A model generated the notes under the pieces. It saw only the letters and a list, made by a program, of their open reading frames with translations. It was not told the DNA's origin and did not search any database. A program made the position numbers and the translations under genes. Below are positions 57,025 to 64,000 of a stretch of DNA of 64,000 nucleotides, one piece after another (the first letter of the stretch is position 1; every line of letters begins with the position of its first letter). The stretch is from contig NC_054748.1 of NCBI RefSeq assembly GCF_018143015.1, forward strand, positions 19,734,725 through 19,798,724, written 5' to 3'. Source of the DNA: Lytechinus variegatus (Eukaryota; Echinodermata; Echinoidea; Temnopleuroida; Toxopneustidae).

Positions 57025-57041
57025 AGTTGGGTTTATAGAAG

Positions 57042-57056
57042 ACTGAAAAATAATTA
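57042..57056 (-). promoter_or_regulatory. 3' splice site upstream of TRIM start
   Basis: On the minus strand, GTAATAATTATTTTTCAG|TCTTC precedes the start codon by 18 nt: a T-rich tract and CAG acceptor. This is the usual arrangement of TRIM genes with a non-coding first exon and a single coding exon. Confidence 0.6.
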
Positions 57057-57129
57057 TTACAAAACAAGATGAAGAAAAATAAACACGTAAGGACCGTAGA
57101 ATCTGCCATTTGACTTACATCACTGAGTA

Positions 57130-57295
57130 ATAAAAGGATCGCGTTGGGTTTTGGAATAGGGAAAGGAAAGGGAGGAGCAAGGGGAAATTGGGAATGATAA
57201 AATGAGGGGGAGAGGAGAAAGGGGGAAGGAAAGAGGAGCGTGGTACGATGGGAATAAATTGGGATGGTGAAAGGAAAGGAGTGAAAAGAAGAGTA
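57130..57295. repeat. purine-rich low-complexity tract
   Basis: GGAAAGGGAGGA-like sequence upstream of the TRIM coding exon, inside its presumed 5' intron. No other feature. Confidence 0.7.
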
Positions 57296-58006
57296 TTAGG
57301 AATCATATTGCTTTAAAAAGAGTATGATTTTTATAAGTTTATTTGCAATTGGGCAATTCCATGATAAAGTGGACATGACCATCAAATTTTAGAAATGGTC
57401 AAACCTGAACAAGTTTGGTATCATATTAAAGCTAAAAGACTGAATTTTTCAATTCTGTCCATAATAACGAAAAATTTGGTCCTTAAGATGCCAAATATGC
57501 AAATTAAATTAGCATAATTAATTTTTGTTTAAATGTGTGAAAAATGCATTAAAATTAAATATGTGTAGCAAGTGTTCCATTGAAAGATTCATAAAAATCT
57601 AAATGTGTTTTTCTGAGTTTTAGGGCTGAATTTCATAACAGGTTCACCAAAGTTCAAAATTTTCTTTGCGTTATGCTTCAGCGAACATTTAAACTCTCAT
57701 GATAAATAATGTCACGGTGTTACAGTAAAAACTGATGATGTTTTTTAAATTTTATGAAAACTACACAAACAATATAAAAATCTTTTAGTGCCCAAATCAT
57801 TCTCACATATAACTATCATATACAAGTACTTACAAGTTAATTAGTCAGTTTGTTAATTAATTAAAAGTTACTTAAATCATGTCACGGTGTTACAATAACT
57901 GTAACACCGTGACTATAACACCGTGACCTACATTGCTATTGCACAGAAAGCATAGTAGGTTCCTGCCAAATGATGTTTGTTGAAGTGACCAGCTGATTTC
58001 TGTCAG

Positions 58007-59084
58007 TTGGGATGGAGGCTTGGCTGTTTCCAGGAAAGGTATTTACAAAGAGACCATGGAGAAAACCACAAGAAGATGAAACCCATGCTTTTATTGCAGG
58101 TTTGGATTCGGGGGGGGGGGGCACTTACATTGACGAGTGGATACCATGCGCGACCAAAAAAACACGTAAAAAGGATGTCCTTTTCACGATAGGGCACGTT
58201 AAGTACGTAACGTGATAAGGGTGTAAAAAACACAAAAATTATGAAAAAAGGGTATCTATTTCGCTAGGAAAATTACGTGTTAAGGGTCGAATTTGCGGGG
58301 ATGATAAAACAAAATTAACATGTTTTATAAAGGATGTCCTTTTTGCCCCAACACTTCGTGTTTAGAGTCCCTTTTGCGTGAGGTATAAAAGGTGGGGTCG
58401 TACTTAACCAAATAAGGTAAAGCCGACAACCGAAGGACCCGTAACAATAAAACATTCCTGTACTTGTTTAGGGGTTCATTTCAGGAATATTTGCCAAGAG
58501 TATCGATTTGTTTCCTATACTTGTTAAGGGTAGGGTTTCATACGCCAATACTTGTTAAGGGGTGCATTTTCAGAATATGGAAATTACGTGTTTAGGGTGC
58601 TTTTCGAGACCCCATGGTCGCGCATGGTATCCACTCGTAAATGGAAGTGGCCGCCCCCCCCCCCCCCCGGGGTTTGGATACATCAACGACAAGAATGACT
58701 GATGCACCACCATCTGAGGATGCAATCAAGATCGGAGACTGCATCTTGGTGCAGTATGAAGGTGCTCGGCAGAAATCGCTCAAATATGTGGCACAATTGA
58801 TTGATATCCAAGACGGTGAATTTCATGTCATACACTATCATAAGAGTGATGAAAGGGTTACTCTTTTTGTTGCAAAGGATGTCACTGACAAGTATGGTTG
58901 GGTTGAAGAAAAACAAATAGTGAGAAAGTTGCCAGCACCTGTTATGGATAACAGAGCGGTACCACTTTGCAATGCCAATCCAGGAAGCAAAGTAAAAAGG
59001 ACTTCAAGAAATCTTACAAATTTCTATAACATCTTGGAAATTGAGCGAATATCTACATGCAAGTCTGTAGATGCTGTGTGTTAA
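58007..59084 (+). pseudogene. terminal exon with transposase-type C-terminal domain, broken by a transposon
   Basis: A CAG acceptor at 58004-58006 (TGATTTCTGTCAG) opens an exon whose frame (MEAWLFPGKVF..., 58012) runs to GLD at 58099-58107. After the inserted element the same frame resumes with GLD at 58671-58679 and continues to a stop at 59082-59084. The C-terminal part (IGDCILVQYEG, KYVAQLIDI, WVEEKQIVRKLPAP) resembles the small barrel-like domain seen at the C-terminus of many invertebrate CENP-B/pogo-type DDE transposase proteins. The DDE domain itself is absent. Family assignment is from remembered motif style and is moderate at best. The Met near 58641 lies in transposon sequence and is not a real start. 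Confidence 0.6.
58108..58670. mobile_element. G/C-bounded DNA transposon, copy 2
   Basis: Same element as 6883-7436: G-run, CACTTACATTGACGAGTGG, internal TTAGGG-like phrases, mirrored end and C-run. It is flanked by GTTTGGAT (58100-58107 and 58672-58679), an 8-bp duplication, or 9 if the preceding G is counted. Insertion interrupts the coding exon at a Gly-Leu-Asp. Non-coding. Confidence 0.85.
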
Positions 59085-59975
59085 TTTTTCTTCCTGTAAT
59101 TGTTAGGGCTCAACTTATATTTGTATACGTACATGTACATGCATAATTACCATAAAGTTGCAATTAAAAGTATATATCAGTTTGCTGAGTGTTTCTATTA
59201 AGTTTTTTTTTTCTTTGTCTTCTTGTAAAATTGTATTTCAATTAATCTGCATATTTACATTAAAGTTTTTCTGCATTAGAGAGAGTTCATAACTTTTTTT
59301 GAGTAAAACTTTTCCCGTATCTTATGAATGAAACATGGGGGCCTACAAGAACCGTCACAGTGTTACAGTGTATATAGTTTTATTTTTTGTTGTTTTTGTT
59401 AGTGAAATTTTTAACTAGATTTTTCATCCTCATTAATTACATGTACTCTGATGTATTACATAAATTTTATTGATAAAAGATTGCTCAATGATACCTTTTA
59501 GACTACTATAGGTTAAGGAAGAATGATGTGAAAATTCTACATACGTTTTGTACATGCAGTTCAGAAGTCACGGTGTTACAGTCACGGTGTTACAGTGCAT
59601 TTGTTTATAATATGTATCATCATTGTCATGTTTATTGATTATTTTTCTATAAACTACTTGGTTATTACTGTCAAGTCTCTACTGTATCTCAACAACATAA
59701 TCTCTTTTTAAAATGTTCAGTAACTTCACAGAGTTTATTAAATGAATCAAGTACGAGAAAATGCATGTCCATTTTGAGTCACGGTGTTACAGTTGTAATT
59801 AATTATGCATAATTCATTAATTAGATTTTTGTTGTTGTTGTAGGTTACTTGTGATTAGAGTCATAGTTACATAATCCAATTTTTTTCAAAAGATAAATAG
59901 TTTGTTGGTATTCCACATTTAATGAGTAAATAGGTGTTCCAAAATGTCACGGTGTTATCGTGGAATTGCCCAATT

Positions 59976-60290
59976 AGTCTAATGCCATTTCGTCCAATTA
60001 CCAAACTCCTTTACTATCATTTAGTCTAACATAAGCTAATCCACTATCCACATAGTCTAATTGCAATTTCTTTCACTCACCAGTTTATATAATAACCAGT
60101 TGGGCTAATAGCAATTAAGTCTGAAATCTAGTCTAACTGGACTTAGTGTTAATTGGACAAAATAAATTAAAATGAAATGGATATTTATTTAGACCAACTG
60201 GTTATGAGACGAAATGGTAATAGACGAACTGGTGATTAGACGAAGTGATGATTGGACCAAATGGTTTTTAGACGAAATGTTTTTTTTCTT
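59976..60290. repeat. iterated TAGACGAAATGG / CCATTTCGTC region
   Basis: Begins TAGTCTAATGCCATTTCGTC and carries many variants of TAGTCTAA...CC on the plus strand, switching after 60190 to the inverse (GAGACGAAATGGTAATAGACGAACTGG). The arrangement is foldback-like. A related block is at 61085-61172, so the two may be the ends of one 1.2 kb element. Confidence 0.6.
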
Positions 60291-61084
60291 AAGTTTTTAT
60301 TGGGTTTTCATAATTTTGTATAACAAATCACATATAATTAATACGAGTAATTTAAAATATAACAGAATAAACAAATAAGAAAAACAGGCAGCATACACAT
60401 TATTAGTTTACATTAGAAGAAGTACAGCTTATCAATACGGATAATACTCAGAAGATGATCTAGAGGGAGGGGGGGGGGGATGAAAAAAAAATCCGGGGAC
60501 CTTTTTTTAAAATCTTTTCTTTTTTTGAAATTGTAATTTTATTTTATTCTATTCTATGTATTTATTTCATTTATTATTATTATTATTTCTTTTTGGGGGA
60601 GGGGGGGGGGGTTGGGCGAACAAATGTCTTTGTATCTGTGTTGTTAACTGGCATTACATTGCAGGAAAATGCAACTTAATTTTACAATTTTTCACGGGGG
60701 TTAATTTGGCAACGACCTCTATACCAAATATAATGGTGTTTTAGATGCAAGAAAATGCCATTTTCACACACATATTTTCACAAATTTTCCCTACTGTGGG
60801 AGGGGGACACCCCCTCCCACACCCTCCCCCCCCCCCATCCCTCGCTCAGCTCGCATACCACCCAACCCCCCCCCCCCTTTATAAAAAGCTGGATTCGCCC
60901 CTGATACTTGATAAAAATGTAGTAAAAAACAGTCACTTTGTCTCTTCTCTGTATCCCTCATCTCCTAGTAAAGTCAAGAATGGAATAACAGAGGAATAAA
61001 ATCATTTGATTCACCTATTATTAAAGATTAACAAATTCCATCCTAAAAAGGCATATTAAGTTTTCTTCAGTTACAAAAATTGAT
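60291..61084. other. non-coding stretch with G/C homopolymers
   Basis: Runs of G near 60468-60479 and 60594-60612 and of C near 60820-60890 (ending GCTGGATTCGCCCCTGAT, like CAGGGGCGGATCC-type ends). Open frames here are driven by these runs. No gene. Confidence 0.5.
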
Positions 61085-61172
61085 GTTGATGGACCGACTG
61101 GCATTAGACTAAATTAAGGTAGACCATGTGGTTAGTGGAAGAATTGGCATTAGATGAATAGGCAATTTACCT
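61085..61172. repeat. second iterated TAGAC block
   Basis: GACCGACTGGCATTAGACTAA and AATTGGCATTAGATGAATAGGC mirror TTAGTCTAATGCC at 59976. Plausible right end of an element starting at about 59965. Confidence 0.5.
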
Positions 61173-62001
61173 TTTCATTTTTTACATTACTTCCGGGTTG
61201 GAATATAAGTCTGATACTCTGATCACCCCTAAAACAACGATATTTATATATATAATTTAATCTAATTGTTTCGATCCTGTCTGTTCAAAAGATAGTGATG
61301 TTACAATATCTCACTGGTAATAATTGCGTTATTATTAAAGAAAAATGACAATTCGATAATAGCGAAGATACAGTCATTATACAACTACAAGCCATATCAA
61401 TCAGAGTTTGATTTCAAATTCGACACGTTTCTGATACATATGGATTTGAATGTGTAAAATAAACAGAATATCTTTGGAAAATACATGAATTATTCAATAT
61501 ACTTACATCAAACTACTTATGTCCATTATAAAAGATATGTTTCTCAGTTTGATCGAAGCAATAATATTATACGGGGTCTAATAGCAGCAGTATTACATAT
61601 TTTGGCTACATCAATTCATAATGGTGGTGCGTAGTGAATCGTGTGCAAATTTACAGTTGTTTACGAATTCTAGTTCAATATCAAACTATTTTTAGTGATT
61701 GGGAATTCCCAGTAACCTTTGATACGTTTCAAATTAACCCAGGGAACTCCAGCCAGCGTAGCGGGCGGGAGTTCCATGGGTTAGTTTCAAATGTGCATTC
61801 ATGTACTTCAATTCAGCGTAACGGTTGATTCACGTGTTTTCTTTTTACCTGATTGAAAATAATCGAAATGTTTGAAGTATATTATTGACTTGTTTAGAGA
61901 GAAAAATGGAAAGAACGAAAAAAAAGAAAGAGAAAGAAAAAAATAATGAAATAAATGGTAGGAAGGAAAAGGGGGCTTGGTGTAAAAATGACAGAGGTAT
62001 A
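61173..62001. other. non-coding stretch
   Basis: No gene. A hairpin lies at 61735-61782: AACCCAGGGAACTCC is mirrored by GGAGTTCCATGGGTT around a GC-rich loop. Confidence 0.5.
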
Positions 62002-62175
62002 TACACTCTAAAAAATAAAGTGCTAATTCAGCTCTTAAAGAGCGTGTATAGTGACTGCACTTCGTAGTGCTAATTTGTCTAGTTCAAATTTGAACGAGAA
62101 AAATCAGCACTCCGAAGTGCAGTCACTATACACGCTCTTAAAGAGCTGAATTAGCACTTTATTTTTTAGAGTGTA
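62002..62175. mobile_element. 174 bp MITE with ~62 bp inverted repeats
   Basis: Starts TACACTCTAAAAAATAAAG and ends with the exact reverse complement. The arms remain complementary for about 62 bp, through CGTGTATAGTGACTGCACTTCG. The loop is ~50 bp. Perfect arms imply a young copy. Flanking TA is compatible with TA-target transposition. Confidence 0.88.
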
Positions 62176-62379
62176 TCCAGTCTTAAACCCCATGTCGAAA
62201 AATCCAAAAGCCCCTCCATGTACAGTAGATTAAATAAGAAAGGTTCTGAGAAGAAGAAAAAAATTATAATGTTGGACTAATAGAAATGGTATTTTAAATC
62301 ATACATGTACTTAAGATCTTCTGCACCAAATTGATAACACTTGAGATGGTATTTTCTTTTTTTTCCTGGATTTGCTAGT

Positions 62380-62635
62380 CAGCCCCCCCCCCCCGCCCCT
62401 GACGAGTCACAACAGCTGACCATTTTTTTTTTGCTCGTCAATTTTATTCCGGTGCGAAATGCCCTTTATTTCCTGTTGAGGACCTTTTTTATTTATTCAT
62501 TTTTTGCTTGTCAATTTTTTTGGTTACGAAATCATTTTATTTGTGGTTGAAGACCTTTTTTTTCTTGTCAATTTTGTTGGCGGACGATCCCCCCCCCCCC
62601 CTCCCTGTGGAAAATCCTAGGACCTACGCATTGTG
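62380..62635 (-). repeat. G/C-run-bounded interspersed repeat (reverse)
   Basis: Reverse-strand relative of 4869-5145: C-runs at both ends, TTTTTTTGCTCGTCAATTTT and TTGTGGTTGAAGACC phrases, ending GGAAAATCCTAGGACCTACGC. Confidence 0.65.
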
Positions 62636-63019
62636 GTAAGCATTATACAATGTAAATATGGTAGAGAAAGCGTGACTTACCAAGTCCTCTTCTTGACATT
62701 CATGCATGCTGTCAACCAATAAAATATTCCAATGTAATAAATCCATTATAGACATGTCATATATAATGTCACTAATTCTAAAAAAAAACACGTTTTTAGT
62801 AATGAGTAAGTTGTGTTTTTATATCAGCTAATACGTGTCCGGTAGCGTAATTTGCGTTAATGTGAACCAACAGAATGGGGTGCCACTTCTAGGCCTTTGT
62901 AACCTCCTTTTTACTTTTCTTTCTGTTTTTAAGCATTTCTCTCTATAACCTTTTCTGTAGGTTGCCCAAAGTAGGGGCCTGGGCCCCTTCCCCTTGGATC
63001 CGCCCCTGATCAACTGATG
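62636..63019. other. non-coding stretch with a solo MITE end
   Basis: 62980-63009 reads CCCCTTCCCCTTGGATCCGCCCCTGAT, matching the CAGGGGCGGATCC end of 26153-26326 in reverse. No partner end found. Confidence 0.45.
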
Positions 63020-63560
63020 ACTACAACATATTTCAAAGTGGGTGATACTCCAGAATTCGAACAAAATAATAAGGGAAAATTAAACAAAGAACATACTGGA
63101 AATCTCATCAAAAACGTACAAGGACAAACAACGTTAATATGATGTTTTGGATTCCGCAGTATTTGTTCTTTTTTATTTTATTATATGAAATTAGGACTAT
63201 TCAATTTTTTCCTCCACGAACTAGAAAAATTGGATTGACAACTGATTTAGTGCATTAGATATTTATTGCTGCAACTTATTTCATTAAAAAGGGACATATT
63301 ATTCACAAAAGTATGAAATAATGAAAAATTATGATGATTTTATGTAATAACAAAAGGAAACAGAAAGTGGGGATGTGACATCATCAGCCCACCTAATAAA
63401 TATTCATGACGACTGTTTTCACAAAATATTGCAAAACTTTAAACTTCAATAACTTTATTATTTGTAATCCGATTTTGATGAAATTTCGGCATTTATCTCA
63501 GTGAATTCTACTCTATGTATCAAGATATAAACATTTCCAGCCCGGGCCATTTCTTTAATA
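63020..63560. mobile_element. TTAA-type palindromic MITE (mosaic of families II and IV)
   Basis: The left half matches family IV (49000-49290). The right half matches family II (GATGTGACATCATCAGCCCACC, TTCCAGCCCGGGCCATTTCTTTAA). Either the family has such an asymmetric layout or two elements recombined. Confidence 0.6.
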
Positions 63561-63894
63561 ATGTACATTTTTCAATCATAAGTGCCTACCACTAAAAAAT
63601 AATATGAATGGCTAATGATGCATAATCATTGAAGCTACTACAGTAATGATTGGATGCCTATTCTTACAAGTAATTTTTTTTTTTACATTTTGTACGAAAG
63701 TTTTCATACTGACTGAACTGCATGTATTAAATGTGATCATGCCCCAAACTGTAATTGATTATATCGAATTGTTTTCAGTCTGATTTCCAAACATCAAGAT
63801 ATACATTCCCAATATCAAAATAAAGTTTTCTGGACTTTTGAGGGAAAACTGTAACTAAATACGACAAAAACAAAACAAAGAGAAAACATCCGCA

Positions 63895-64000
63895 TTAATA
63901 ATAATAATTACAAAAATAAATAATGATAATAATAATAATAATAATGATAATAATAATAATAATAATAATAATGATGATGATGATGAATGATAATAATACT
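63895..64000. repeat. (AAT/GAT)n microsatellite
   Basis: AATAATAATGATAATAATAAT runs to the window end and may continue beyond it. Confidence 0.9.

Larger units (their letters stand above)
57351..59971 (+). mobile_element. 2.6 kb inverted-repeat element carrying GTCACGGTGTTACAGT repeats and a coding exon
   Basis: Left end GGGCAATTCCATGATAA and right end TTATCGTGGAATTGCCC are inverted (one mismatch), flanked on each side by AATT. The signature GTCACGGTGTTACAGT or close variants recurs at 57711, 57881, 59354, 59567, 59581, 59778 and partly 59946 (plus), and at 57898 and 57914 (minus). It brackets one transposase-gene-like terminal exon (58007-59084), into which another transposon is inserted. 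The rest of the transposase gene is missing, so this copy is an internally deleted DNA transposon or a captured exon. Confidence 0.75.

Noticed and set aside
58641-58670. MEVAAPPPP start of the 147-codon frame
   Set aside because: These codons are the end and C-run of the inserted transposon; the authentic frame enters at the Gly-Leu-Asp duplication.

Overview
The window is eukaryotic and looks like genomic DNA from a marine invertebrate deuterostome, most probably a sea urchin. The reasons are a TRIM/NHL-type E3 ligase in a single coding exon (a family heavily expanded in echinoderms), PHD-EN-RT type LINEs, a tRNA-Leu-primed Gypsy element, tRNA-derived SINEs, dense TTAA-flanked palindromic MITEs, long (TA)n tracts and many 9-16 nt G or C runs. 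The species assignment is inference.

Only one ordinary host gene is convincing: a RING/B-box/coiled-coil/beta-propeller TRIM protein on the minus strand (55120-57024). Its last ~150 bp have been copied into a tandem array downstream. A second coding piece (58007-59084, plus strand) is a terminal exon whose C-terminal domain resembles those of CENP-B/pogo-type transposase genes. It lies inside a 2.6 kb inverted-repeat element and is itself broken by a smaller transposon.

Layout: 1-3.1 kb holds SINE, TA-flanked mariner-like and nested MITE insertions between two copies of a ~385 bp direct repeat. 3.1-13.1 kb is non-coding with MITEs, a G/C-bounded transposon (copy 1) and a ~500 bp SINE palindrome. 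13.1-26.3 kb is packed with TTAA-flanked foldback MITEs. It also contains a striking 67-bp tandem array (27 units, 14932-16787) in which every unit has a splice acceptor, a phase-preserving 27-nt open segment and a splice donor. 26.3-29.5 kb is non-coding with AT and GAT microsatellites. 29.5-47.1 kb is a nest of retrotransposons: LINE-1 (plus), LINE-2 (minus) and LINE-3 (minus), with LINE-3 split in its endonuclease domain by an 8.8 kb Gypsy element that has 1.63 kb, near-identical LTRs and a TTTA target duplication. 47.1-55.0 kb is non-coding, with two segmental tandem repeats and a TA-flanked 0.86 kb element. 57.3-61.2 kb holds iterated-motif inverted-repeat elements, and the rest is MITEs, G/C-bounded repeats and microsatellite.

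A theme across the window is that several unrelated inverted-repeat elements carry one ~14-19 bp signature scattered many times in both orientations: GTCACGGTGTTACAGT, GGGGYAAGTTGAGCC, ATTCCGAAGGTTCG and TAGACGAAATGG. This architecture and the 27-unit mini-exon-like array are the two things most worth follow-up.
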